The notes under the pieces are model-generated. The model saw only the letters and a list, made by a program, of their open reading frames with translations, was not told where the DNA came from and made no database searches. Shown here one piece after another: positions 1 through 10,684 of a stretch of DNA of 64,000 nt; the stretch's first letter is position 1; each line of letters starts with the position of its first letter. Location: assembly GCF_050948215.1 (NCBI RefSeq), contig NW_027488625.1, positions 620,001 to 684,000 on the forward strand, written 5' to 3'. The translations under genes and the position numbers were made by a program. The DNA comes from Halictus rubicundus (lineage: Eukaryota; Arthropoda; Insecta; Hymenoptera; Halictidae).

Positions 1-313
1 TGTCTGTTAACTTTGAATGAACATCATTTTATCTCTGTTCATCTTCCCTTTTCTCTTTCTAGTATTTTGTAATACAAAGTGATTTCTCTATATATGTCGC
101 CAAGGCCTGCATGATAAACGTCGCGGAACTATCCCCACTACGGGGTAAACCCCGTGAAGGACCACGGAGCTCGAGAGGCCTCGGACGCCGAGGAGTGTAA
201 TCATGTCTCCTGGACGATACTTGACGCTGGCAAGCCCTTTGACATATATCGAGAATTCACTGTATTACGATTTTATCTCTGTCGTTAACTTGGACTAACA
301 CGTCGGTCACATG
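1..313. other. No gene recognised
   Basis: No reading frame, RNA gene or repeat could be supported in this stretch. It is mixed-composition DNA with a short GC-richer patch around 120-230. Confidence 0.4.
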
Positions 314-547
314 CTAGTGACGTAATATTTCTTTATCGAACTTCATAATCAATTTTTATTACCACCTACAATTTTCTTTCGAAGTAAGACGATTGGTCGG
401 GACTTTCGAAATTTTTAGGTGCATCGCCTGAAACGTTTGCTTTGACTGTGGTTATTATTGCATTTTATTTTGACGGCGAAAATGTGACCGGGTCTGAATG
501 GCTCTCGAGTGGCTTTCAAGAGAATGCAGTGACGCACGAACGAACAC
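314..547 (+). repeat. Dispersed repeat, copy 1 (partner at 56738-56985)
   Basis: This stretch aligns by eye, with substitutions and small indels, to 56738-56985 in the same orientation. Shared anchors are CTAGTGAC at the start and GCATCGCCTGAAACGTTTGC in the middle, followed by a conserved TTTTATTTTGACGG. No coding function is apparent. The partner copy begins directly after the last base of a Gypsy LTR. Confidence 0.65.
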
Positions 548-1670
548 GAAATTTTCATTCCACGCTGGAACATTTCTACAGAGAGAAAATCGTGTTATTC
601 CCGTCAACACCGTGTAGCTGCTGAGTGAGATAAATCAATTCCGTGTTTTGACAGCAGGTTCTTCAGCAACTCAATTGCTTTATTTTATATCGTTATTTAA
701 GTACCAGACGCATGAATACCCATTCGAGTGTTTTGTTTCGATAAACGTATCGTAAACATATTGAAATATATTTATTGAACGATCTTCCGTGAATGCGTTT
801 GCGCAGTCTGTCGACGCTCGTGAATTATACAATTTTTAATCTTTAGGCCTCTATTTCCAGTGTCTATTCACGCGCTTTTTAGACAAATGAAGATTTGAGA
901 ACATTGTTTAGACTCGTTTCAACGGGTCCCGCCGTTTTAGTGTTATTTTACGTAATTTTTAAACAGATCGATATTTGGGAACGTTTAAGGGATTAAATTG
1001 ACCATTAAAAAATATTCTTCTTGACAATTTTCGTGTAGAACGAATTGCTTCCACTAACTCTTGAAATGACGTAGCACACGGGAGCCCAGGTTCCAATTTC
1101 AAGAATGCAAAAATTTTGCAGGAAGTTAAAATTGCCTGTCGATCCATCTCGATCACGATTTCTGGGTCACAGATTAAAATTATTCGATGTGTCCGTTCCC
1201 CGTTTCTTCGAAATAGTCAGGATTCCTTAATCCATCCCACCCCCGTTGGTGATCGCGCGAGCAGCGTGTATGTACGTTGCTTCTTTCTTCTCGTCGTTCA
1301 TACACCCGAGGGCTGTCTTCTATTCATTTTCGCCACTATCTTGTTCGTTCGATTGTTGTTAATTTTGCCCGGCTTGTTTCCGGACGACTACACGGTGAAT
1401 CAAATTGAGAATTTCATTCGCGTCGGAAGATACAGGGGTGCGGACCCCTTTGTTTGTCCTCTCCCTATTGATCGCATCAATTCAGCCTTCGAGGACACGT
1501 GTCGCCCTTCGATTTTCGACCAGCGCCCGCTGGCATGTTTTTGCCTATCATTTGTCGGCGTACTTCGTGTCTCATCTTTTTAATCCGGCCCTTGATTCAG
1601 AGTAGACGTTTATTAACTGGACAAAATCGATTCCTGACCGTTTTGTTGTAAAAAATTATTTCGATAATAT
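548..1670. other. No supportable gene; one long uncharacterised frame
   Basis: The longest frame (1116-1583, plus strand, 155 codons) has hydrophobic stretches, but I recognise no domain and a second overlapping frame is open as well. I treat it as chance. No repeat partner was found elsewhere in the window. Confidence 0.35.
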
Positions 1671-1675
1671 CTTAT

Positions 1676-1918
1676 TGTTAGATCGGTATAAGACATTTGC
1701 CGGTGTAGTTGCGATTCCCGACGCTACTGGCGCTGCATTTGCCATTCGGGTTCTGCCGGCATCGATCGGCTCTCTCTGTCGATCTCGAGTCACGCGGTCT
1801 CCCGACACATAACCGCATTATCTAGACACTATTTTTCCATAATAAAACTATTCTAAGTGTGTGCAATAAAAGCCCTGCGTACAGTTAATTTCAACCACGA
1901 TCCTAACCTCCTTTAACA
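1676..1918 (+). repeat. Copia 5' LTR
   Basis: The LTR begins TGTTAGATCGG and ends CTTTAACA, and is 243 bp like its partner at 4880-5122. Differences by eye are few (for example TGTTAG against TGTCAG, CTCTCTC against CTTTCTC, ACATAACC against ACATAATC, GCCCTG against GCCGTG). AATAAAA motifs near 1842 and 1866 are candidate polyadenylation signals. Confidence 0.9.
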
Positions 1919-1933
1919 GGTTATGGGCCCAGA
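1919..1933 (+). promoter_or_regulatory. Copia primer-binding site
   Basis: GGTTATGGGCCCAGA follows the LTR directly. Copia-type elements prime from an internal part of initiator tRNA-Met, and this motif fits that. The same motif, reversed, adjoins the LTR of the other Copia element at 46374-46388. Confidence 0.75.
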
Positions 1934-2149
1934 GCAGAAAGAAGGAAATTAACGAAATACGCAACTTAACCTATACGGCCACGCGACGCGCAAAAATTGC
2001 GAAAAGTGACGCCAGAGATCGATCGAAGATCTGTTCTCGCGTACAGTTCCGTGAATCGATAAGTGAATGCAAATCGTCGCGAACGCGTATACACGTGCCA
2101 ACGAAAAACAAAGTGAGGCCGTGCCGCCAGTGAACGATCGAATAAAAAA

Positions 2150-2953
2150 ATGGCATTTTCGAACACCGTGAGGTTAGAAGTAATAACACGTGAAAACTAC
2201 GACACTTGGAAAATTCAAGCACGAGCTGTCTTGACGAAAAGTGACCTTTGGGAATATGTGTGTGGCGAAAGCGAGCCCCCCGTCGTAGGTGGAGAAGGCG
2301 ATGCCCTCCGAGCATCGCAGCAAGCGCACAAAGCATGGCTGAGACAGGATGGAAGAGCTATGTCGGATCTGATACTTTCGATAAATCCATCCGAATTAAA
2401 ACAGATTCGCGGCTGCAACACATCAAGAGAAGTGTGGGAAAAATTGGAATCCGTCTACGCTTCGAAGGGACCTGCACGTAAAGCGACATTACTCAAAAAA
2501 TTAACCCTGCACAAAATGCAGGAAGGCGGGGATATTCGAGAACATACGACTGTATTCTTTGACGTAGTCGATAAATTGGAAGCAATGGGCATAAACATCA
2601 ATGGTGAGTTGCTATCAATGATGCTATTATATAGTTTGCCCGACAGCTTCGACAACTTCCGGTGCGCGATCGAGACGCGCGACGATGTACCAGATGCTGA
2701 ATCGCTACGGGTAAAAATCATCGAGGAAAGCGACGCACGAAAGCAGAAAACGACCGGAAACGAATCCAACGCCATGTTTGTCAAGAATTACCGATGCAGA
2801 GGAAAACCATCGAAAAATGCAGACGAAATCCATCGAAAAACCAGCGGAAAACCGAACGAAGGTAAATCATCCCCTGAAGATAGAATATATTCCAACAGAG
2901 GACATGGTCGCCGACGTACTCACAATAGCTCTCTCAGGACCAAAGCACCATAA
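2150..2953 (+). CDS. Copia Gag N-terminal region (truncated)
   Basis: The 267-residue frame starts MAFSNTVRLE and shows the Copia Gag pattern: a substrate-like N terminus with YDTWKIQARAVL at about residues 17-28, then a helical UBN2-type region with the LTLHKMQEGGDIREHTTVFF and LLYSLPDSFDNF signatures. Gag packages the element RNA. No CCHC zinc knuckle is present, because the frame leaves Gag homology near residue 240 where an internal deletion joins it to the end of pol. The last about 30 residues are a read-through in the wrong frame. The start is supported by its position about 230 bp after the primer site. It is probably not functional alone. Confidence 0.8.
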   Translation: MAFSNTVRLEVITRENYDTWKIQARAVLTKSDLWEYVCGESEPPVVGGEGDALRASQQAHKAWLRQDGRAMSDLILSINPSELKQIRGCNTSREVWEKLESVYASKGPARKATLLKKLTLHKMQEGGDIREHTTVFFDVVDKLEAMGININGELLSMMLLYSLPDSFDNFRCAIETRDDVPDAESLRVKIIEESDARKQKTTGNESNAMFVKNYRCRGKPSKNADEIHRKTSGKPNEGKSSPEDRIYSNRGHGRRRTHNSSLRTKAP

Positions 2954-3041
2954 GTGCATGAGCGAACTCGGCGTAATGCCTCTCAAAAATGCAATGTCAT
3001 GCACTCCCTTCAGGAATCATAACATTGAGGGAGAGTGTTAG
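2880..3041 (+). pseudogene. Copia pol tail (RNase H C-terminal end)
   Basis: In the frame ending at 3041 the residues YIPTEDMVADVLT followed by ALSGPKHH are the typical C-terminal end of Copia RNase H, where a conserved V-S-T-x-E/D-x-x-A-D-x-L-T-K-x-L pattern is expected. The equivalent in the intact Copia of this window reads YVSTKEQLADLFTKALPKP near 42440-42500. Everything between Gag and this tail has been lost. The frame differs from the upstream gag frame, so no fusion protein retaining both parts is made without a frameshift. Confidence 0.75.
3026..3035 (+). promoter_or_regulatory. Copia polypurine tract
   Basis: TGAGGGAGAG lies directly before the start of the 3' LTR (TGTTAG at 3036). 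It is the expected primer for plus-strand DNA synthesis. Confidence 0.7.
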
Positions 3042-4885
3042 CACAGACGAGGTATAGGAGTAGACCAATCACCCAATGTATTTTTCTGTCTCACGCTCGG
3101 GGGGCTCTAGAGCCCCCGTACCATTCCGTGTCACATCCTACCGTATCATCCAGAACTAATATTGTCGAACCGATATTCTACAATGGCCCTGATGCTGATA
3201 TAATTTTAAATCTCATGTCGAGGATTCATATGATGAATGAAACAAAAGAATGTTGTTTCCTCTTAATTCCATTACGGCTGACACGCGAGTGCATCGAAGG
3301 AGACGTAATGTAATAATAACAATAATAACGTAACGTTTCCGGCTGACAATATTTTGGTCCCGGATCGAATCACGCATGGAATGATTTTTTTTTCGTTAAA
3401 CACTTTTTTCTTGTTCTTTCTACTACGTCAGTCTTCTTCCCTGTGCAATTACAACTACAACAGTGTAATAACATAATTATAAGAAATTAAATTAGTTCAA
3501 TATTAGCCAAAAGTAAGAACGTAGTTTAAATTTAATTTTAAAAAATACGACGTTGATATCACTAATTTCATTTGACTATTTAATAGCTACCTATTCAATC
3601 TACTTCTGATATTGCTTTTCATTTGCAGCATATATATTCTAATAAATTTAATTATTTGGGATTGATAAAAGATTGAACAACAATATTTATAATAACTAGT
3701 TTTGAACATTTTTTAAGGGTAATTAAATTTAAAAAACAAAAAGAATGATTTAAAAATACAAAATATATTTCAGTGCATACCATTAAATCCGATTCTTTTT
3801 AATTTTTTCAGTTTAAATTTCACTTTGATATCTTTTTTAGTTCAAAAGTTATAGCAAAATATGCGCCTCGCCGAACCGGGAATCGATTGCGGCTCAGGCG
3901 CTCGAAACTTCGGTAACGTGAATTCGGCGGAACGCGTCGAACAGTCGAGCTGGCATCTCACACGGACAGAATAGAGGTACGCTTGTGTGTAGCGCGTGCG
4001 TAGTAGGAGCAACGTAAAGCTGCGTACAGACCTGAACATTTCGACGAACATCGCGCCAAACGGCGCGCCGAACAGCGTCCAAAACGCAAAATCGCGCCGA
4101 AATGAATGTCGACTTTGCGTTTCGTTCGCTGTTCGGCGCGCTGTACGGCGCAATATTCGTCGAAATGTTCAGGTCTGTACGCAGCTTAAGGAGACGTACT
4201 GTTGCCTTCGTCGTTAATTTTCTCACTACAAACGTGAAAGAAAATAATGCAACTACGTTCTCAGTCAGTAGTGAAATAGATTGACATCTTGCAAAAAAGA
4301 TCAACTACATAATTATTGATTTATTAATTCTTAACTCTTTCGAATTTTACAACTAATATTAATTGATATTTTGGATGATTTTTAAAGCTAAAGTTTATGT
4401 TTTTTAAATGAAATATACATGAAAATATATAGTAAATTTCAATTTAATTTCTTTTTCAAGTTCAGTTACAAAATATATTCAAAATGGTTGCGTATTAATA
4501 GTGTTAAAAAATTGTAGAAATGCGAATAATAATTATACGTATGGAGAATTGTTATTTACGTTCAAGGTTTATGAAAATTGTATTTCTATAATTTGGAAAC
4601 GTAGTATCTATATTTATTAATATTGTATTGATAAAGATAATTGTAGATATATAACATAATGACATCAAATAAAAAAATATAATTTGAACCTATAGTCATA
4701 ACATCAGATATGTACATAACTCGTCAATCATTTGTATTTGACCAGATTTGATCATTTTTGTGGATCTAGTTCCAACATTTATCGTTCGTCAGCGTAGAGG
4801 GCGTAAGAAAACCAGTTGTTTACATGTGAGACACGAAACCCCATATGGTGATTGGTCTACTCCTATACCTCGTCTGTGGTGTCAG
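3035..4885 (+). mobile_element. Inverted-repeat DNA transposon, copy 1 (non-autonomous)
   Basis: The element spans 3042-4878 (1837 bp). Its ends are inverted repeats: it begins CACAGACGAGGTATAGGAG and ends with the reverse complement, with about 30 bp matching. It is flanked by GTGTTAG (3035-3041) and GTGTCAG (4879-4885), a 7-bp target duplication with one mismatch, created inside the start of the Copia 3' LTR. A short palindrome, GGGGGCTCTAGAGCCCCC, sits near 3100-3117. No transposase is encoded. Most of the interior is AT-rich. Related copies are at 22329-23720 and, reversed, 25879-26560. The superfamily is not settled; a 7-8-bp duplication would fit hAT or P-like families. Confidence 0.8.
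4018..4186. mobile_element. Palindromic MITE flanked by TAA (PIF/Harbinger-like)
   Basis: The 169-bp sequence is an almost complete palindrome: its arms start AGCTGCGTACAGACCTGAAC and match for about 75 bp around a small centre near 4100. TAA occurs on both sides (4015-4017 and 4187-4189), the target duplication expected for PIF/Harbinger-type elements. The palindrome makes both strands open in several frames, which should not be read as genes. It lies inside the 3042-4878 transposon. Confidence 0.75.
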
Positions 4886-5122
4886 ATCGGTATAAGACAT
4901 TTGCCGGTGTAGTTGCGATTCCCGACGCTACTGGCGCTGCATTTGCCATTCGGGTTCTGCCGGCATCGATCGGCTTTCTCTGTCGATCTCGAGTCACGCG
5001 GTCTCCCGACACATAATCGCATTATCTAGACACTATTTTTCCATAATAAAACTATTCTAAGTGTGTGCAATAAAAGCCGTGCGTACAGTTAATTTCAACC
5101 ACGATCCTAACCTCCTTTAACA
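4880..5122 (+). repeat. Copia 3' LTR
   Basis: This 243-bp copy matches 1676-1918 and ends at the CTTAT target duplication (5123-5127). The first bases of the same LTR also occur at 3036-3041, because the DNA transposon duplicated its 7-bp target there. Confidence 0.9.
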
Positions 5123-5127
5123 CTTAT

Positions 5128-5811
5128 AAAATATATTAGATTTAGAACATATGAAAGTCTGGTTTAGGTAATCTGCATATTTTCTGTTCTTTTTTGAGGA
5201 TTTTGATTTCTTACAATAGAATGTTCTACCTAAAAATCTGAATTAATTACAGTATGTGTATCTAGGTTTTCTAGATACAAATACTAATACTAATAAAAGA
5301 AATTAGAAATGAAGAAATTAAGAAATACTAATCTTTTCCGTTTTATGGCATAACTACCCTCCCGGTTAAGATATAGGATTAAAATTTTGCACATGGTTTT
5401 TCTTGACGCCCTATCCAGCGGCCCATTACCTTTTGAATCAGACCTGGGAGAAATTTCAAGAAAAAATATTTAAAATGCTATTTTAAATAGTATAATTTAA
5501 TGTGGTTCAAATAAAATACTACCTTTAATAGAACGAAAAATTTCGGCAAATAAAATATTTTTATTTTGATAACCAGATACACAGAATAATTTACTGTTGT
5601 ACTTCAAATATGTATTCCAAATATTTCCTTACAATGAAAATAAGTTGAGCAAATAGATAATATTATAAATTATAATTTTTAACATAAGATACTATAATAG
5701 TTAACAAAGTATTTGTTGTAGGTGAATTACGAATATTTTCATGTAACATGTTAATAAACAGACGACAATGTCGCAGTAATCAACTATTTGAATTACTATT
5801 TTACACACTCC
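5128..5811. other. AT-rich, no gene recognised
   Basis: This is AT-rich sequence with short scattered stretches such as TTCAAATAAAATACTA that recur near 6833, just outside the other end of the adjoining TTAA element. No gene is supported. Confidence 0.4.
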
Positions 5812-6808
5812 TCAACCCTTATAGTGCCGGAGGCCGATATATCGGCCCGCGCCTTACAGCGCTTTACTATTGGCATTGCGGGATAACTCTATCTCAAAAT
5901 AAATTTATAATATGTTATAAATGGTCTAATTTCATTACGAGAGAATTAAAAAAAAATAGTTTTTCGTTTTAACTCTTTGTGGACGACGACTTTTTCCTAT
6001 CGCTTGGAGCTAACGAAATCTAACATAAACATCGATGGTCGCCGCTCAGGCGACATCCGACCTACGGCGTGAATCGCCGTGGCGTTGGGCCCTTGTCGGA
6101 ATATGTCCACAGCGTTTTATAAACAACTGTTTTAAGACTCTCACGAAATAAGATCGCATTGCCGCAGTGAGACGTAGGATCAGTTAGTTTTTCTTCGATC
6201 GTTGTCGTGAGCAGTATATTTCGTTTTGTCCCAGTGACAGTCTGAAAGCGTTATTTTTGTTATCGCCGTTGTTTTCCGCTTGTGTCAAACATTTTTGTTT
6301 TTGACAAACCAACAATTAGCAAGACAGGATTTCTAAAATTTTGCCACCAACCTATAACAATTACGTATTTCGGAAGAGATAATCCGTCCGGCGCTTACCA
6401 TGTACCTTCGAGTTATTTTTTATGTTTGTTATGTAATATTATTTATCTTGTTACAAAATATATCGGAAATGCAAAGTATATACTTTGTAATAAATGGTCT
6501 ATATAAAATTATGATGAAAAGATGACTTTTTGTATGTGCAAATACGTTTTGTAAGAGAGAACTGGACTTTTACTTTCTTTATGATCTTTTATACCTTTGT
6601 TATTTATATAATTTTCAATGAATATAGAAAAACTAGTGTCATTGTTTTGTTCTCTATTTCGTCCTTAATATACTGCTTTTTGAATCATGTAAATATTGTT
6701 TCTTGTTTGGTTTTTAAAAGCATTTTCCCAAACCCTAGTAAAACCGTGAAATTCGACCGGTTATTCTCGCATAGGCACCTCTTTTTCGCCCGGCACTAAA
6801 AGGGTTAA
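5812..6808. mobile_element. piggyBac-like non-autonomous element
   Basis: The element at 5816-6804 (989 bp) has terminal inverted repeats: CCCTTATAGTGCCGG at the left and the reverse complement of CCCTTTTAGTGCCGG at the right. It is flanked by TCAA (5812-5815) and TTAA (6805-6808); the left one is a TTAA with one change. TTAA target sites and CCC-starting repeats are typical of piggyBac. Frames inside (5748-5972, 6282-6506, 6530-6799) are short, hydrophobic and unlike transposase. A GC-richer core at 5980-6260 has many CG dinucleotides and may be a separate older insertion. Confidence 0.7.
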
Positions 6809-7837
6809 AATAAGTCTCACTTTTTCAATATGTTCCAAATAAAATACTATTTTTAAATAGTACTTCAAAAACTTCTTCTTATAAATAAAATAATTTATTT
6901 GCATGATTATACGCGTGAAAAAGGTCGGCGAATGGAAAGGAGAGAGAAGCAGAGAGCTGAAGTCCCTTCTTCTCTTTGAATTACTATACTTCTCTGCGTT
7001 CGGGATATTACAAAGAATGTAGCAGCTGTGCTGGAACTGTCGGGTTGCAGACCAGACGACAGGCCTTATCGATCTCCGGCAACATTCAGCCCGCGATTCC
7101 ACTCTGCCGGCTCGGTGTGTAAAGTGCTCTGCGCCGCAACAAGTATTGTACGCTCGGCGTGAGTTGTCTCAGAATTTCGTCAGTGGGGTGCAGGGGGAAC
7201 GGCGAGTCCCCACTCTTGACGCAAAGCTGCGGATCCCATTCTTACGCTTTACTCCCGGCGGGGACGGTCGACATAGGCGTAAATAAGTAGGATCCGCGTA
7301 AACTATGGGGGGCACATGATATTCTCCGATTCTCACTAACCGTGAAGACTGGAGTCTTAAATTTAATAAAAAAAGTCATAAATTTCAAGCGTGGGTTGAT
7401 GGATCCCTGCTGTGCGTGCAAGGAAAATAGGTTTCCATGGACCTGTTTTCCGTGCACGCACAATAGAGTTACGCCAATGCTCTGAGCTCAGCGTTGCATC
7501 GCCACGCGAGTTTGCTGTCTTCGTTGAGCGATTCGGCCAATCGCGGAAGACGTGTAGCGCGTAGTGGGAGCACCACGTTGTACCGACGAGTTTCTCGTGC
7601 CAACTCTCGCCGAGCGAATAATATCTAGCGATTCATGACACGCGACTGGGATTTCAAGCATTCCAACAAGCTGCAGCACAATCAAGGGAAAGCCGACACG
7701 ACGCGGCGCACAGTGGTGCCAAATGGCCAAAAAGCGGCAAAAAATCTATAAAAACGAAACTATCCAACGAATTTGTTTGAAAATTTGTGGAGAGATTGCC
7801 ACAGGTAGAACGCTTATTAGGCAAAAAAAAATTTGTG
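6809..7837. other. No gene recognised
   Basis: Only short frames without recognisable domains occur here. Composition shifts from AT-rich to GC-richer at about 7010-7720. No target duplications or LTR ends were found. Confidence 0.35.
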
Positions 7838-8461
7838 TAAAATGTTATTAACATTAAGTAGTATGGGCTAATCGAAAATCTCCGTTTTCTGCCCATTTTT
7901 TATTTATGGAAGCATACAACAAATACTTTAATAGATTTTGGTCTGGAACTAATCGTTTTGGCAAGGTGTAATATTGATCTAACTTTGTGCAAAAAATCAT
8001 GAGACCCTTTCGTCACAATGTAAGTTTAAATATCAACTTTCAGAATTTCCAAGAGTGAATCGTGCGGAAGTTACGATTATTTGATTTTCCAGGTGAAATT
8101 TTTTAGGAATATTTCTAATTAATAAAGAAAAATGTGAAGTGCATATGATTTATTAATTTTTTATGTATAAAAAAATATTTAATAATGTTAGTTATACTGC
8201 TAGTGAAAATTGTAGCAGCGTGCAGGGGCAGGTGATTATTGCGTGAAAGAAGTAAATAGACGCGATGGCGTAAATTGTGACGAAAGCATCTCGAAGTATC
8301 TCGTGATTTTTTGCACAAAGCTAGATCAATCTTATAACTTGCCAAAACGATTAGTTCCAGGTCGAAGCTTTTCAAAGGATTTTTTGTATTCTTCCATAAA
8401 TAAAAAATGAGCGTAACGCAAAGGAGCTTCAGGTTAGTCCATATTACTTAATGTTAAACAA
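7838..8461. mobile_element. Fold-back (long inverted repeat) element
   Basis: Two arms of roughly 175-185 bp, about 7838-8017 and 8276-8461, are reverse complements with moderate divergence. Anchors are CATTAAGTAGTATGGGCTA (left) against CATTAAGTAATATGGACTA (right, reversed), CATTTTTTATTTATGGAAG, and AACTAATCGTTTTGGCAAG. The spacer is about 260 bp. Precise ends and a target duplication are not clear. It carries no credible frame, so it is probably a MITE or fold-back element. Confidence 0.65.
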
Positions 8462-8490
8462 CTTGTTTTGGAAATTTTTTTTTGTCAGTT

Positions 8491-8715
8491 AATAGTTGAA
8501 GTCATTTGCAATAACCCATATGCTTAGTAGACCCCTAAGTATTCAATTATAGGCGGAGTAATTACATAACTATCGCACTGGAAACTGATGAATTTCCAGG
8601 AGCGAGGAAATGGTTATTTACCATGCGTATATCTTCGTAAAAATTTTTTTTTCAAAAATCTGACTCTGGCACATCATGCACGCACTATTAGGCTATACAA
8701 AAATAATTTTCGGCC
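8491..8715 (+). repeat. Dispersed repeat, copy 1 (partner at 60524-60740)
   Basis: About 220 bp match 60524-60740 in the same orientation at high identity, including AAGTATTCAATTATAGGCGG and CACATCATGCACGCACTATT. No coding content is evident. Confidence 0.8.
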
Positions 8716-9151
8716 GCCGATGCCACGACAGCATCACCACACAATCCATGTTCGAAGTAGAGAAAAGAATATTGTTCATCTAAGTTGTAATGTTAAGAAG
8801 TAATGGTTCAAACTATAATCTAATTTAACGATGGAACGATGAAAATCAGCTTCACAAATCAATTTTAGCATTGTTAAATTATATCTTATATCTTATAAGT
8901 GATTATAAGCCAAAACTCCGGAGAACAAATTTAAAATGATTAGAATTCATTGGTTGCAAGGTGTGTACGAAAGGTGGTGGGAATAGTGGAAAATTGGAAA
9001 AACCGTTTCCGCTTGTCGCGTCGTTCGTAAGGTCTTACGACGCAATAAAAACCATTTTAATTTCGCCATTTTTTAAGTGCCACCATTTTTGGGGGTCTAT
9101 CGTTAGGTCCGCCAATGCCCATATCAGCCGCGCCCGTAGTCCTAGTGTTTT

Positions 9152-9285
9152 GGCTTCGACGTCACACGCTACATAGTATATGTGACCGCTGTAGCCAATA
9201 TCTCGACTATAGCCGAAAGTACGTGTGAAACGAGGCCTGTCCCTTGCACTCTGATCCAATCGGCCGCGCATTCGTACCTATGCTC
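9152..9285. repeat. Dispersed repeat, inverted relative to 17722-17862
   Basis: The reverse complement of this stretch matches 17722-17862, with anchors AATGCGCGGCCGATTGG, GGCTACAGCGGTCACA and GTTTCACACG. Confidence 0.7.
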
Positions 9286-9800
9286 TGTCCAACGAGACCG
9301 AGGCAGTGAAGCACCCAGCGTGCGTCCTTTGCTAATCGTCTTGCAAGGGTAACTTCAACTCTGTCGCACTCGAGCGCCTATGTTTACGTCTACTGTCTCG
9401 TCTCATTGGACAAGATATAGATACGCCATAGCATTCCTGCCAGGGAACCTTCCATCTAATCATTTTTAGGTCATTATGGACAAGAATTCAGAAGTTTCCA
9501 TGTACATTTTTTCGTGTCGTAAGACAAAACGATGCAATTTTTATGTGGAATTAATTCTTCTTATTCTACAAGTTACCATGTGATTGAGTCATTACACACG
9601 ATATCGGACACTTTTGGGTGTATTGTTTCGGATTTCTTCCAGTTTCACTTGGACCACAATACATTTCAATGTCATCAAAAGTCGAGACATAGTCCCCCAA
9701 AAATGATCGAATTCACAAGGCATGATCCCCTTCCTAACGTGAATACTTCCTATAAAAAAAAAAAACAACTATTCTCGTTTTTACAATATATGTATAATTT

Positions 9801-9990
9801 ACGTTAATATATAAGGATGTGTGATGCTGTTTCACGAAGAGGTAGGAACGATTCCTATTTCCATAATGTTCTAGAGGAGAGATACCGATAGTTTACCTAA
9901 GGACCTGTAGAGCCCCGAGAAACCTTTTTTTTTTTGTGTCACGCACAGCAGGGAACTGTCAACGCGGTCTCGAAAGGCCATGTGGTAATG
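9801..9990. repeat. Dispersed repeat, inverted relative to 15975-16165
   Basis: The reverse complement matches 15975-16165, with anchors GGGAACTGTCAACGCG and CTCGAAAGGCCAT, plus an internal T-rich run and a stretch reading TAAGGATGTG. Confidence 0.75.
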
Positions 9991-10149
9991 ATTAGCCGCT
10001 TGTTCTGCCGCCGGACAACGGCGGTCTCTGGGAATAGTCCAATGGCCGGAACGAAGGCGCTCGAGCTTCGACAGAATATCGGCAACATGGCATTTGGACC
10101 TATAGTCCGTACGTAAAACCCTCCGGTCCCGGCAAGTATGCAGAGACCC

Positions 10150-10684
10150 TAAATCAGCACTTCAAGAAAACAAAGGACCGCCCACACTATAAAAAGGAAA
10201 CCAGCTCTTCCATTCGGATTCACTCAGTTCAAAATCAGTGCTACTGCTCAGTTCCGTTGACAGACCCTTGTACCACACACGCGTCGCGCCGGCAGTAAGA
10301 TAGTGTCGCCGAATTTCGAAACCCCGTTGCGTGAAGTGTCCGCTTATGCCCCAGCGTCCAGCGGCCACAACCAGCGAGCGCCCAAAAACCCCACAACCAC
10401 GACTTGCGAGCGCCTACCAACGACTCGGTAATTTAAACGTACTATTAAGCGAACTGTCTATAAGTGCTCTAGCTTATGCGCTTATGAGAATTCATCCTTG
10501 TATAATCTGATTCAGAACTAGACTCTAAATAAACCAAACCTTTGCCGTTTTTATATAAAATTTAAGGTACAATTTATTTAACCAGCCCTCAATCTCCCGA
10601 ACCAAAGCCGGTGAACGCAGGTAGGTTCAAAACTGTGCGCCTTATCCCCGGAAAACTATAAACAGCCCCATCTGGGACGTAACA
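10150..10684 (+). repeat. Gypsy LTR fragment, family A (3' part)
   Basis: The end CCCGAACCAAAGCCGGTGAA followed by GCAGGTAGGTTCAAAACTG and GGGACGTAACA (ending at 10684) matches the end of the LTRs at 20453, 56737 and, reversed, 36031. The upstream motif GGACCGCCCACACTATAAAA is a TATA-like promoter region shared with the other copies (GGACTGTCCATCCTATAAAA). The 5' part of this LTR is missing. Confidence 0.75.

Larger units (their letters stand above)
1671..5127 (+). mobile_element. Deleted Copia LTR retrotransposon with nested DNA transposon
   Basis: The element runs from 1676 to 5122 and is bounded by two 243-bp LTRs (1676-1918 and 4880-5122). It is flanked by the 5-bp duplication CTTAT at 1671-1675 and 5123-5127. 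It keeps the primer site, the gag start, the last part of RNase H and the polypurine tract, but lacks protease, integrase and most of reverse transcriptase. A DNA transposon (3042-4878) is inserted at the junction with the 3' LTR. Without that insertion the element would be about 1.6 kb, so it could only have moved using enzymes supplied by a full-length relative. Confidence 0.9.

Noticed and set aside
1116..1583. 155-codon plus-strand frame with hydrophobic stretches
   Set aside because: No domain, overlapping alternative frame, no repeat or conservation evidence; length can arise by chance.
3842..4304. Overlapping frames on both strands
   Set aside because: They are produced by the palindromic MITE, in which each strand mirrors the other.
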